This document shows, piece after piece, positions 11,322-23,114 of a stretch of DNA of 64,000 nucleotides. The first letter of the stretch is position 1; each line of letters begins with the position of its first letter. The position numbers and the translations under genes are program-made. A model generated the notes under the pieces. That model ran no database searches. It saw only the letters and a program-made list of their open reading frames with translations, and was not told the DNA's origin. Source of the stretch: Amanita rubescens (Eukaryota; Basidiomycota; Agaricomycetes; Agaricales; Amanitaceae); contig WION01000083.1 in assembly GCA_015039365.1 (NCBI GenBank), positions 1 to 64,000 of the forward strand. Reading direction: 5' to 3'.

Positions 11322-12587
11322 ATGGCGCCCCTCAGCACCACCATGCAAACATCCTCAGAGTCTGTTACCCAGAAAAAGCGCACACGCCATTGCAACAGGT
11401 GCCCAGAGCGACCGCTTATGTTGCAATGTGAACATACAAAGGCTGGTCGTGAATTTTTGGCGCAAGTGCGTTTTCTTTTGGTCTTATACGGGTATTTCCA
11501 CCTTAATTTTTGTTTTTCAGCAAAGAGAACAACCTGAAAGTACGTCCGCAGCGACACCCGAGCCCAACGCCGATACGGTGTCAAACAATGAGGTAAGACA
11601 TGGTATTCACTTTCCTCTGACTTTACGGTAATACATACATCATTCTGTTTTCAGGCAGCACCAATCTACAACACATGCAATGTTTCGCTTCAGCAGCTGC
11701 TTCAAGAAACTTTGCCAATAACACCAACTCGAAATGGTCATCAGCGAAGTCTGCTGGCAGCTACGACTTCGCCGTCTTCTAGTCTTCGTACATTTGAACT
11801 GCAGACAAACAGCACAGTTGATTCTACTCTACCAACACCTTCACCCCCATCCAGCCTTCTCACATTTGAGCTACAGAATTCGGATAACCTACCATCGTCT
11901 CCCCAATTGATGACTGATGAACCATCAAATCCTTCGCCAACAACCGTGTCTCAGTTTTTACGAAAGAAAGCCAGGGTAACCAGGTCTAATCCAACATGTG
12001 GTCATGTAGTAGGCGCAATGCGCGGTAGCAAGAAGCTAGGTATTCCTTCGCATTTTAGCGATATACTAGGCTTCTCGCTTATGCAGTTTAAAGATGTTAT
12101 ACGGCCTCAGCCCTTGCGCAAACGAATAGAAGACCAATCCGTGGCTACAAAGCGATTTCATCGAGAGATGACGGCATTGATCACAAGAGTGAGTTTATCA
12201 CAATTGCTTGTTCCAGGTTTTGAAACTATGTTGATTTCATGTCAGAGCGAGCGTTTGGCAGAAGAGACTGGCTGTTGGCTCGTTCTTTTGGGTCAGCACA
12301 GCAATTCTGGTTCATCGGTCACACATTTTACATCTGCAAGTTTACGGCGCGATGCCAAAGAAGACACGCTTGGCCTTGTCAATAAGTTTCAAGCCATGAC
12401 TCGTGCACTTCTGGTAGCCAAACGACAAGGTGCGCTTGACATGGCCAAGAAGCTTGTAGAAGCACAAGAGACAGCTGAGAACGCCAAAAAAACATTGGCT
12501 TCCAAGGAGGCACAATTAGCGGCAGCATTGACTTTAATAGCACAGCATGGCCTTACTAGTACTGTCCCATTGCCAGCTTCCGAATAG
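11322..12587 (+). CDS. Unknown protein with N-terminal cysteine cluster and C-terminal coiled coil, divergent from the KDZ gene
   Basis: Starts MAPLSTTMQTSSES and carries a compact cysteine/histidine cluster (HCNRCPERPLMLQCEHTKAG) that could bind zinc. Three introns fit: about 11464-11519, 11592-11655 and 12190-12245. The middle is Ser/Thr/Pro-rich. After the third intron, RLAEETGCWLVLLGQHS precedes a long Ala/Lys/Glu helix (DMAKKLVEAQETAENAKK) to the TAG at 12587. I do not recognise the family. It lies 150 bp from the transposase start in opposite orientation, so the two share a promoter region and may be one transposable unit. Confidence 0.6.
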
Positions 12588-12632
12588 TTCCTGTAATTAT
12601 GTTCTCAATCTATCGTCTTCTATTGGCAACTT

Positions 12633-12697
12633 TGATGCGTGATCGAGGAAGTGATGCGTGATCGAGGAAGTGATGTATGATCGAGGAAGTGATGCGC
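12633..12697. repeat. 19 bp tandem repeat, about 3.4 copies
   Basis: Unit tgatgcgtgatcgaggaag at 12633-12651, 12652-12670 and 12671-12689 (two changes in the third), then a partial copy to 12697. It lies just after the stop of the upstream gene, in its 3' untranslated region or spacer. Confidence 0.8.
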
Positions 12698-13992
12698 ATC
12701 ATCATTACTAGTGGTTTTGTAACTTTTGTTGAAGTATAGGCGAATATTGTTTGACTTTCGATGTGTGATCGAGGACGCAGTGATGAATTGTTATTCTGCT
12801 TCTCTTTGCAAAAGTCTTGCGCACATTTTCAGATTCACTCAGGTTCATCTAAAAAACCAACATCCGTTCAAGATGGTTCCCCTACTATGCCCTTGGTGCC
12901 CACGTTACATGCCGCCCGCATATCTGCGGCCTACCAGCATAACGCATGGTGACTCCTTCTGTGCCTCATACTGTCACTGTGCTGAGTGTTGACCCGCGTC
13001 TATGTTTAGTGTCGGGGTGGTTCTGTCCTTCAAGTTTCGCATCTCTTTGTCCTGACACATCAAAGTGCGCCGCTATCCAAAGGCTCACTGTGGTGTGTAT
13101 TACATTTACTCATCACAACGAGTCAAGATGTTTGAGACATGACTCATACTACAGCACAACTGTGACAATAGTGCGTCCGAGACACCGTACTCTCCAGCCT
13201 GTGACTGCCACTTTGTTGGAGTGTGTGTTAGTACCCTTGCGTCAAATCTGGGAATGCTCATGGAACTAGCTGTATTGGTTCGACCAGTCATGCAACATGT
13301 TCTTTACGAAAAAGATTGAGGCATCCGTCCGTGGTTGGGGGGCAAGGAAATCGTGCGCTGTGTTTTCGCGTTAGATGATAGTAACAACATAATATTACAC
13401 AATGTTACCTTGGAACTGAACCCGACTGGACGACAGTGCATCAGGTGGTGTCAATCTAGTATTGTTACTAATGTCTAGTATATTTGTGGGATGCTTCCGA
13501 GCCTTCGGCGCTGATCAACATCAACGTGGTGTGGGTTCGACTTTTTGAAGGATGACTACTATGCACAGATGTCGGGCGTGAGTGGGACGCATACTAAGCA
13601 CCACCAGTGCAAGTTTATCTCGTCCAAGTATCCACTAATTAGTATGTTGAATATCTATATGAGCCTACTATGACTGCTCACTCGTATGCGACCAAAACCT
13701 CATCAATTCAACTTGTCCGAGTCACTGCGGCTCTGATCACCATAGGCCTCCTCCTCCGGCTATGGTCTCAGCTTGGGCATCTGCCTCTTTATCGCTATGC
13801 TCTCGCATGTTGACTGCTGTCCAGCACACTCTTTCATCAATGTCACTCCGGCACCGGTAGCGGAATCAACAGCATAGGTAGCGGAAATTGGCAAATAACA
13901 ATCAACAGCATGGGTAGCAGAAATTGGCATGGCATAGTATGTCGCTCACATATGTACAATATGTTTATGTACTACGCAGTCTACGCTACAGC
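12698..13992. other. Spacer without a supported gene
   Basis: Several short frames (for example 12726-12992 and 12946-13269) lack domains or consistent splice joins. A roughly 36 bp direct repeat occurs at about 13,869-13,942 (core aatcaacagcat.ggtagc.gaaattggca, two copies). Motifs around 13,930-13,990 (atgtacaatatgtt, tatgtactacgcag) weakly echo 8,030-8,060 (tgcgtagctatgtacaac). They could mark an end of the first KDZ element, but this is unproven. Confidence 0.35.
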
Positions 13993-14914
13993 TCAACCAG
14001 GGCGACGAATAACATGACCATGCTCCCACGAGGTTTGGTATGCGGTCAAGGCCTCTCCCTTTGTAGGATGCTTTGTATATACTGCCCGGGAAATTCCAAT
14101 AACGAGAGGAGAAGTTTCATCCCTGAGAGCACAGCATCAACCACGTCACACCATTGTATGATATGGAGCTTACCATGACTTGTAAACTCCGGGAGCTGTG
14201 CCTGATGTGACCACGAACCAGCGGGAGCTTGCCGCTGAAGGAATACCTTGTAATTGGCTTCGGACCTCAGCCGGAGTTGGCACATCTGGCCCTGAGCCCG
14301 GCATAGGCTCGTTAGATGTACTACTAGTAGTGACGGTTGTAGTAGTAACTGTAATAGGCAGCGGCTCATGCGCCAAGCCTGTGGGCGCAAGACTAGGGGT
14401 ACCAGTAGTCGTATTACTAGGTAGCGACACATGTGCTGGGCTCGGAGGAGCTGCGCCTAGCAAAAGGCTTGTTGGATGCGCTGGGTCAGTTGGAGCCGCA
14501 GTTGGTGGTAATGCAGGACTAGTGGATGCCGCAATTTCGGCAGAGTGTGAAACTGATGTAGCCAACGGGTGAAATTCTCAGTATTATTGTCGTCCAGAGA
14601 CACTCACCATTTGATGTGATATCAACAATGGCCGGGGGCAATTCTGAGACCAAGGAACCTGATGTGCCGCTCACAGATTGGCTATGTGAAGGAGGAAGCT
14701 GAGAGGACGGCAATGTCAATGAGGGAGCACCGCCTGACAACTGGTTGTTGACAGCTAGCAGCAGCTCACTACTATCAGCAAAGTTGCACCAATTTAGACT
14801 GAAGGACGTACATTTCAGCGTTACACGCATGTCATTAAGCGCTTCAAGAACAGCACTCAATGTCGCAGCTAGCACAGCGTCGCCCGTTCCTTGTTGATTG
14901 GTGGTGTCTGTCAT
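13993..14914 (-). CDS. Protein ending in a caulimovirus-viroplasmin / RNase H1 N-terminal-like domain, no RNase H
   Basis: Starts MTDTTNQQGTGDAVLAATL (a predicted helix), followed by a low-complexity Ser/Pro/Thr region interrupted by an intron at about 14,627-14,520. The end reads SRWFVVTSGTAPGVYKSW, then across a 47-50 bp intron DETSPLVIGISRAVYTKHPT and GEALTAYQTSW, with a TGA at 13993-13995. The WFVV-G--PGVY-SW ... G-----K-----EA--A pattern is that of the small fold named for caulimovirus viroplasmin and found at the N-terminus of eukaryotic RNase H1, where it binds RNA-DNA hybrid or dsRNA. Here it is C-terminal and stands alone. Unusual architecture; function unknown, possibly element cargo. 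Confidence 0.65.
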
Positions 14915-15621
14915 GTAAAAAACAAGGGAATAGCTCCGGGGCCTGCCGACAAAATCAGTGAGAGTTTTATATCAGTAGAAGTTCGCTACAAACTGGGATA
15001 GTTGACGATACCGAATGGGCCATAGTTGAGGGGCAACAGATTTTACGTGATGTCCCCAGGCTTCGTGATGCTCGGCGACATAAATATGAGAGATAGCGCC
15101 CCATTGATGGCAGCAATGACATCAAAACTGGTTAGCGGTCATGGTAGATCAAGAAGAAAAAAAGTCCCTTAGGTAGATTGATAATCTGGTGGGAGAGAAT
15201 TGAGCGCCTGCCTCCGTTTGGGTTTATAACAGCTATTTACGGGAATTAGAAGGAGCCTGTAGCCTTCAAGTGAACACGTACTGATGGGACTGGTTGGTGA
15301 TAGTGCCTTTATCGTGAACGTAAGACCCCTAGTGGGAGCCAATAACGCTCGTTACCAAGTATTTGGATGGATGGCCCAGCTGCGGTGTCAGGCATAACAA
15401 GGGTGGTGGCATTCCCAACATGTGGGCGGTCTGATGCCATCGCCAGGTGATATTGTTCCCGTTGCGCAAATGATCCATACCGCTAGGGGAACACTCGGCA
15501 CTCGTGGATGGGGAACTAAAGGCTGTACCTGGATGATATTTGGAACCACAGAGCATAGTAACTAGCGGTAGAACTCACGCACTGCATAAATTTCGTACCA
15601 CCGACGTGGTGTAGAACTGAC
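14915..15621. other. Divergent intergenic region
   Basis: Separates the minus-strand viroplasmin-domain gene from the plus-strand gene at 15622, so it should contain both promoters. Minus-strand frames at 15329-15875 have no recognisable features and overlap the first exon of the next gene. No repeat or RNA seen. Confidence 0.35.
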
Positions 15622-17753
15622 ATGCAAAAGAAAAGCGATCCACTCCCCAAAGGTGCGGCCCTCCAGCCTTCAAGTTGTTGTGGTCTCTGACACAAGACTC
15701 GTTCCAGCTGTCCGCCGGGCACTCCAAACTTGCAAGTCCCAGCTTGCTGACGTGGTGAAGGCCATTGAAGGCATATCAGCAAAGACAGGTGAGGAATTGA
15801 CAGGCAGTGACTCGCGTTTTTCTGATATGCCGGTGTAGCCCCAACCAAGAGGCAGCTGAACACCGTCAACAACAAAAAAGAAGCCTATAAGAAAGCCTTC
15901 GATACCCTTCGTGCCATAGAAGTTATGTATGGACTTACTGGCGTCGCATCAGGATTTGCCACCGAGAATAACTTGACTATTCAGACGGCTGGACTGGTGG
16001 ATGACGCCGCTTCGTCTACAGCCACTGGTACAACTTCTGTATGTAGCAAAGGAGTTGTCATTGGAGATACAGCCATAGGGCAAGATATCACTACTGCTGC
16101 AGTTCCTGAAGGCAGCCAAGGGCCTGAGGCATCGGCGAAAATGATGGAAGACCTCGGCAACTCAAAGACAGGGGATGAGGCCATACAAGAGATACCAGAA
16201 CCGGCCGAGAGCAGCACCAACAACGCGGCAGGGGACGTGGCTGTACAGTCAGTGCCAGACGATGCCGATGTAAGTTACAACGATGTTAGATGATAACTTG
16301 ATAGCTTACTGAGATGCTGAATGATCGCAGTCCACCACTTTTGAATCAGTCAAACAGATCGGCCCATCGCCGTCCATCGAACCGGCGCCAAACAATGCAA
16401 GCAACCCAGTCATTGGGGTCGAAGAACGCGCTTGTGACGATGCTCAGGCTGGAATAGCGCAACAGGATGAGGGGAACAAGAAAGTCATTGGAAAGCACTC
16501 ACGGACACTGAGCGGCGATTCAGAGTCCCTAGCCACAAACTCTGTCACAACATTGGAAAAGGGCAAAATCCGCCAGGCGAAGAAACAGCGCACACATGGT
16601 GGTGGCAGCACCGCATCTGAGCTTAGGCAAGCCACGTTGTCTGACGGCGACTCGGAGCATGAAGCCAACGAGTCCAATGAAAAAGTCAATAAGATCATAA
16701 AGGGTCAGTGATTTTGGAGTCGTACTGCAGTATGTTCATCTTTGGAAAGGGAAACACACATCCCGGCACAACGTTCGATCCAAGGAGGCTATGGCATATG
16801 AGACCAGTGAAGACTCGGAATCTGAGATGTCGGAAGAGGAAGAAAAATCAAGCCGCGAGTCATGTACGTATCGATTTTCAATTTGTCATTATTATAAATA
16901 TTAAAGTTGATGCGCCCACAGTTAATAAAAATGTGAAGTTCTGTGATCTCAATGACGAGGACAAACAGAAAATGGCTGGTGAGTATACATGCGCATATTT
17001 TACGTTCAGCTCTCATATCAATGGACAGAGGAGGTCAAAAAGACGGTCTTGAAATATTGGGGTGGCGCACAAGACATTCCTGCAAAGCTCCGACGTCTGA
17101 TCCGCGAAAACCAGTCTCTTGTTCCAGAAGCCGCTACAAGAAGTCGTGGGCTGGCCCTGGAATGTCTAACGACACAGAATTTCAATGTTTTCTGTCCTTA
17201 TCACCACACGATCGACAAGGCCGGGACAAAAACTGATGGGAAGGATGGGCAGAAATACGTCCTGAATGGTGTCCCACTTCCACGAGAAACTGTCCATCCA
17301 GATGCCATTAAGGCACTTAAGACAAAGAAATCAGCATTGTACACGTCGAAGGGGGAATTCCGCAGTCCTCGCCTGCGGGACGGATATTTAAACTGCGGTT
17401 GCGAGATTGACGAGGCACTAATGGATTTCTATTTTTGGAAGACTTGGACGCTAACCGGTGTGGTGAATGGGGAGAAAGTAACGGAATCCATGCGGGACCA
17501 GCGCTTCCCACCCCGGCTACGTGCTTTCCTCGTGAAACACTTCCAAGATTGGACGTGCTTGACAATCGATGACCTCTATACAGGCAGCTATTATCGCACT
17601 CCAGAACATCATCAGGGAGCAATGTACTTCAAGCAGCTGGAGCGGATTCTTGCAAAGTATAACGATTTGCAGGAGAAGTTGGGTGGACCGAAGTTGAGCC
17701 TTGAAGAGGCCGAGGGCGAATTCAAGGTCCCCGGGCCCGACGACGAGTTCTAA
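15622..17753 (+). CDS. Large unknown protein, probably mobile-element-associated
   Basis: Start MQKKSDPLPK at 15622. Introns fit at about 15653-15715, 15790-15838, 16270-16330, 16704-16780, 16865-16920 and 16979-17030, joining frames into one protein of roughly 540 residues. The N-terminal part is helical (QTCKSQLADVVKAIEGISAK, KRQLNTVNNKKEAYKKAFDT). The middle is acidic and serine-rich (SEDSESEMSEEEEKSS). The conserved-looking C-terminal half has aromatic and cysteine residues (NFNVFCPYHHTIDKAG, YLNCGCEIDEALMDFYFWK, PRLRAFLVKHFQDWTCLTI). The stop is TAA at 17753. No known domain recognised. The context (KDZ transposase, viroplasmin-domain gene, minisatellites) suggests cargo of, or a relic in, transposon-rich DNA. 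Confidence 0.55.
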
Positions 17754-17861
17754 GTACATAAAGCTACTGCTGTCTCACTTGATTTTGAAATAATAATGTC
17801 GTTATGATTATGTTGGGACTGGAATTATACTAATAAACTAGAGCCTCAGATTAGACAACGG

Positions 17862-18365
17862 TGTTGAAGAGTCGGGTTAAACAATGATGGTGCTAAGGCA
17901 CTATGGACAGGTCAGGTAACGGTGGTGTTCAAAAACCGGTTAGATGACGGTGGTACTAAGACACTGTGGGAGGCTGAGCCAGCCATGGTGTTGAGAAACC
18001 GGTTAGGTGATGGCGGTGCTACGGCACCGCGGAGAGGCCAGCTGATGGCAGTGTTGAAAAACCGGCCGGGAGACGGTGGTGCAAAGGCACTATGAGCAGC
18101 TCAGCCGGTGGTGGTGTTGAAAAACTAGTTAGGTAACAGCGGTACTAAGGCACCATGAACAGGTCAGCTGGCAGTGGTGTTGAAAAACTGGCTAGGTGAT
18201 GGCGGTGCTACGGCACCGTGGACAGGCCAGCTGATGGCAGTGTTGAAAAACCAGTTGGGAGATGGCGGTGCAACAGTACCATGAACGGGTCAGCTGGTGG
18301 TGGTGTTGAAAAACCGGTTGAGTGATGGCGGTGCAAAGGCACCGTGAGCGGGTCACCCGGTGGTG
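17862..18365 (+). repeat. 63 bp minisatellite, about 8 units
   Basis: Consecutive units of 63 bp: ttgaaaaaccggttaggtga, then tggcggtgctacggcaccgt, then ggacaggtcagctgatggca and gtg. Unit starts fall close to every 63 bases from about 17,862. Divergence between units is 15-25% by eye. It lies directly after the unknown gene and before the right-hand dispersed repeat. No coding potential is claimed although the unit length is a multiple of three. Confidence 0.8.
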
Positions 18366-18639
18366 GTGCTATGGCACTGTGGGCGAGTCAGCCAGCAGCG
18401 GTGTCCATACTGGCGGCAGTTGAGTTGGGGCAAATGGGCTGAATATAAGCGAGCAGTCGAGGCCAGAGGTTGTGGTCGGGCTCAGCGGCATCCACACTGA
18501 TGCCAGGGTCGGCTTCAACAGTTTCCGCCGCTGGTCCAGCTGAGTCGGGCCGATTAGATGGTTGCCTTGGGCAGAGGAACGGGGTTGGAATGCGGACGCG
18601 CTCCCCACCACTGATGCGCAGTGTCAGTGAAGATAGTCG
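18366..18639. other. Spacer between minisatellite and dispersed repeat
   Basis: GC-rich sequence partly resembling the repeat families on either side. No gene seen. Confidence 0.3.
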
Positions 18640-19345
18640 CGGTCAGACATGACTGTAAGGAACGTACGGGCATTAGCGGAAAACCAAGTGTTGGAGCACC
18701 GTCCAAGCAGGGGGTGGCAGCAGTGAAAGGAAACCATGGGCAGCCGGGCAGGCGGTGATGAATGGAAACCACGGGCTTTGGCGTGAGAGATGGTGCTGGA
18801 ACATCGTCGAGGCAAGGCAATGGCAGACACGGAATGCAGGGTCCAACCGACTACGGCTTAGCGACAAGTGCGGCCTGGTTCAACCAAGGCGGGACTAAGT
18901 CAGCGCAGGGGCTGGCAACTGATCCGAAGTCGCGATCACCGGCGACGAGCAATGGGAAGCAGCAGCGAGAAGGGGAAAGGGAGGCGAGACCTGATGCAGG
19001 AGCGCCGGTCAAAGGGGGTTTGCGGAATGGTGCAGGAGCACCGGCCACGGCCAGGCGAAGCAGTGATGGTGAGGGAGAACTTGAGAGGTAGTTGAATGCG
19101 CAGCGTTAGTGAAGGGTGTCGAAGTGAGACATAACCGTGAGGGGAACACACGGGCGTGCCAGAAATTTGCAGGAAGAACGTTACTGTTTGTAACGGCTGG
19201 GAGGTCACGCGTTATCCGCGGATGTTGCAACAAATTAATCGCGCTAGCAGAATAGCCTGTTGCAGCGGCGGACGCATGTGTCGGCTAGTCGGCAATGATT
19301 GCGGGTTCTGCCACGCATGCGGGCGTAACTGGAAATAATCGGTAA
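18640..19345 (-). repeat. Dispersed repeat, right copy of an inverted pair, with degenerate minisatellite units
   Basis: Read on the minus strand, 18,660-18,850 contains the ttccagcaccat / catggtttcc-ttca units of the 7.1-8.0 kb array. 18,843-18,915 is the reverse complement of 7035-7110. The whole is therefore an inverted, diverged copy of the 6.8-8.0 kb block. GC-rich and non-coding. Confidence 0.6.
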
Positions 19346-19454
19346 TGATCGCAACGGGAAGGCGCCGGCGTACTAAACATATTGGCAGGTGTAGAAAGTA
19401 ATGTATAGTGAACGACCACCAGCAGCCAATATACCTTGAAATGTATAGGTGAAG

Positions 19455-20863
19455 CTAGAGCCCTTCTATTACAATCATTTCATCATCCATCTGAGATTGG
19501 TTCCCAGAAGGTCGACATCTCTCCAAGTCCACCAAGAAAATGTCACCATTTTCCGTCCTACAAAAGTTACGACGTGCGACATCGCCGTGCACATGCCCAC
19601 CATCGTGAATGCAATTGAGAGCCACCATCATCTTCTCGCGAAGCACCGGGTCAATTTCTTCGTCTTCAGGAATGGCATTACCAACGGGTTCCAGAGCGAG
19701 GAACCGCAGAATGCCCCAAACTTCATAGTAACCATACAGTGTGGGGATCGCCTCGCCTTGGAGATTTTGCAGAGCCGCATAGGCGCGGGCTTCGTCATCT
19801 AGTAAATTGGCTTCGTCGGGATAGCGCAAGACATCGACAACTTTGCAGACAACGTGAAGATCACGTTTCCCGACGGACGATGCTAGAAGTCGTGCTTTTA
19901 CCACATGACAGCCATTCTCTCCATGGCGAATGGAGCTGAGGTCAAAGTGACAGAGGCGAAAGTCAAGAGGGACGCACTGGTAATCACCATCGACAGGTTG
20001 CATATGATACCCTTGAGCATCGCGAACAGCTCTCTTCCGTTCCTTCCAGGCAGCTGTTGAGGTTCCGAAGTTTTGACCTGAAGGGGTAGGGGATGCATAG
20101 AACCAGTCGTCTTCTGCAAGCAACACCATGCCGACCCATGCTTTCAGCATCGACATAGGTTGATCAGGTCTGTCTAGTTTGATGGTGTAATACCCAAGGG
20201 TCTTGTGATCAATGCGCTGTAGGAACAAGGCACACTGCCAATTGGTAAGAATCCCATATTTGTTGTGGTTGAATGTCATATATCCGTATATTTGTTCGAG
20301 AGCATGCAAGGAATATGTGTCATCATGACTGCCATTAAAAGCAGCGACAACGTGCTCCACATCCACCACCCACCACGTTTTGTATTCAACCTACATTAGT
20401 CGGATCTATCAACAAGCAAACAAGTAGGAACTGGTACACGTACGATTAGTTTCGGGTGTGGCTGTGCGACCCTCACAACCCATGAAAAATCCGGATCTCC
20501 TATGATCGCGACATTCCCACCTGATGGGGCGAACTCTCCATTCACCCCAAGTTTCTTTAACACCTCTTCAACTGGCTCATGTAACGCAAATGTCACATAG
20601 GTATGAAGTCGTTTTTCGTTTGCCACAAATCTCGTCCTTGTCAGGCCACCGATATCGAATGGAGTAGAAGGTGAATCGACGCGGGAGGTTGCAGATTGGA
20701 TGGCTTGGTGAACATCGTTGGGGAAGGAAATCCAAGGCGTGAGCGTCTGAAGATCGGTCCTAGGATGTGTCCGTAATGATTTGGCAGGACTACGAAAACC
20801 AGAGGGATCGAGTTCTATTCCCCCACGACCCGCAAAAGGGAGATCTGGGAGGCTGGTTTGCAT
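19455..20863 (-). CDS. Protein-kinase-like protein (Agaricomycete family)
   Basis: Two exons joined across an intron at about 20,460-20,400 (KLI|VEYKTWW), giving about 460 residues. The first exon has a Ser/Thr/Pro-rich N-terminus. The second contains YGYMTFNHNKYGILTNW and an ALFLQR segment often seen upstream of kinase-like domains in mushrooms. The catalytic-like part has HVHGDVARRNFC (HxD...N) and IFLVDLERC (DLE in place of DFG), with an AYAALQNLQGEAIPTLYGYY hinge region before them. The catalytic Asp and Asn are kept, so phosphotransfer is possible, though these fungal proteins diverge strongly from standard kinases. The start is the ATG at 20863. It lies 90 bp downstream of the monooxygenase stop, on the same strand. 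Confidence 0.65.
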
Positions 20864-20954
20864 GAGGCGTCGTAAATTGAGTCGATCTCCGCCCGCGCCG
20901 GAACAAACAAGACAAACGCATCGTACCCCACAGCGAACATGGTAAAAGAATGTA

Positions 20955-23114
20955 CTAGGATGATGAACTTATTGCAACCCTCTGCGCCCGCCGCTCTTCA
21001 CCAAGCCTTGCAATCTCGCTCTGCTCGATCACCTGGAAAGGCCAACTGAACCAATTTCCACCGCTCCGCATGGAAGGAAGATGCATGTCCATGAGCAACG
21101 TATCTACATGTTGACACCAGCTGAATGAAAACAAATGATCAATCAAAAAGTGGTGTTTATGCTGAAGAACTCACTCCCACAAGCAGAGAGCACCGCAGTA
21201 GCTCTCGTTAACGAACATAGGCACATTCGGGAACCGCTTCCTCAGCCATGCAGCATAGTACTCCCCAGTAGCCAGTGCTTCTTCCACAGAAGATGGAAGC
21301 CGCATTGTATCTTTGAGGAAGTACGAAGATATCCAGTGAGCCGAAACTTCGTACGTGTAGCCACTATTGGCGCTAAACTGCAAGCAGATGTAAGAATAGA
21401 TATGATGGATTGACGGCTTGACCACGTACGACAGCACCGTTAATAGGAAAATCACGTCTTTCAATGTTATTCGCGGGAACAATGCCACGGTAGATCGAGG
21501 ACGCCCACTGCTCGCTATCCGGATGAGCTACCGGAGCGTCTTTCAGAGTAATAAAGGAATCCCAAGCATCCTTCACCTGTGTTCGTGGAGGATGTCTATT
21601 GATCCCCAGCTTTTCCGCTGTCTCGGCTACGATGCATACTAACTTTCAGCCTCGCGTTCCCAAAAGCATGACGAACAAAGACGCACGATCAAATAGACGG
21701 CTCCAAGACGATGTGTAACCTGTGGCTAAAACGACAACATCCGCTGGCAAGCTTTGGCCTGTGCTCAGAGTTACAGAGCGGCCGTCCGCACCGAAGCCTT
21801 CCACATGGGCTGAAGGAAAAAGCTGAATGTCTCCCCGATTGACTGCGGCGAAGAAGCTGTCGGGGCGGTAAGTCCCCTCGTCAGTGGTGCGAACGTTCCA
21901 GAAAAGCGAGTGGGTGCTTCGGAGTGGAGAGTTATTGGGGAGTTCGAGTACGTCAAACTAATACTGGTGTCAGGTTGTACGGTGGAGGTAACAGACTTTG
22001 CGCACCGATGATGACGATAATCTATCCCAAATGAAATGTGTGATTTTACTCCCCGCCCAGGTCGTGTGTAAGAATCGTCTAGAGGATTTTTGTGAGAGGA
22101 GAACGAGAGAAGGTCGAAGACTAACTCTAGGCGTGTCCGTAATTCAATATGAGGGGACAGAACGCTCAAGAATCTTATTTGATAAAATTCACTAAATCGC
22201 AAGAGAAGAGTAACGACCTGCTACTTGCCGACTTCTTCGAATATAGCTAGGGAGTGGCTTTTTATTAGCCATTGGGGCATCTGATTTGCTAAAAACGAGG
22301 GCAACGTTTCGACCCTCATTTGCCAGATGACAGGATGTACTACGTGCATATCAGATTGTTGACATGCGTGCAAGAGAACACGATATCCTACTCTTGCGCG
22401 GATTTACCGCCTCCCACGACGACGACGTATTTGGGTTCACTTTCAGAGTTGGTCCTCGCAAGAATGTTATCCAAGTTTGGTGCAAAGTCCCTTGAATGAA
22501 CGACGAGGCCCTGGAACCCGGCGGCTTCTGCAGCCGAAGGCGACAAGGCTTTAGGAACATTGGGAGAATGGCAACCCTGTAGATACGCGTACTTCAGAAG
22601 TCGTTCGAACGTTTTCAAACTGAGTACTGACGCCGGTGCACAGGACAATCCTGGAGTATTCAAGAACTGTTATGGTTCCCTCGTGCTTGTCCTTGATGTC
22701 CACGTTCCAGGAACCGCTAGGAGACCGCCGTATGTTGAGGACCTCGACCTCAAATTTGATTTTGTCTTTCAAAAACGTTTCCGCAAATGTTTCCATATAA
22801 TTGCATATATCTTTTCCGGACAGTCGACCGCCAGTCTTCGCGGAGTCTTCAGGTGACATGGACAAAGAAGAGAAGCAAAACTCTCCCCGGGGGCTGTGGC
22901 CGATCATTTAAGAGATGAGGGACAAGGTCGTATGTGGAACGCACCTGTTAATTTTCATGCTGGGATAGACACGATGTCTGGCCCAGACGCCTCCGGGGGA
23001 CCTGTCCTCCGTAAGGAGCTGGACGTCAAACCCGTCTTGTAACAGGACGTGAGCCGTGATAAGACCGGAGGGACCGGCACCGATGATTCCTACAGTATCA
23101 GCGAGGGTGGCCAT
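20955..23114 (-). CDS. FAD/NADPH-dependent flavin monooxygenase (FMO-like)
   Basis: The N-terminal FAD Rossmann motif GIIGAGPSGL begins at residue 9 (VGIIGAGPSGLITAHVLLQD), followed by SPGGVWARHRVYPSM. Later exons have YMETFAETFLKDKIKFEVEV, IVLCTGVST, a second dinucleotide motif VVVVGGGKSAQE (NADPH side) and, near 21,750, ADVVVLATGYTSSW, the ATGY motif typical of FMO/N-hydroxylating enzymes. The gene has about seven short introns and ends AQRVAISSSS at 20955. All expected motifs are present in order, so it is probably functional. The substrate cannot be told from sequence. No biosynthetic cluster partner is visible nearby apart from the kinase-like gene. Confidence 0.85.

Noticed and set aside
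8010..13990. Possible ends of the CxC5/CxC6 KDZ element from weak atgtac/tgcgtag motif similarity
   Set aside because: The similarity is short and no target duplication or empty site is available, so boundaries were not called.
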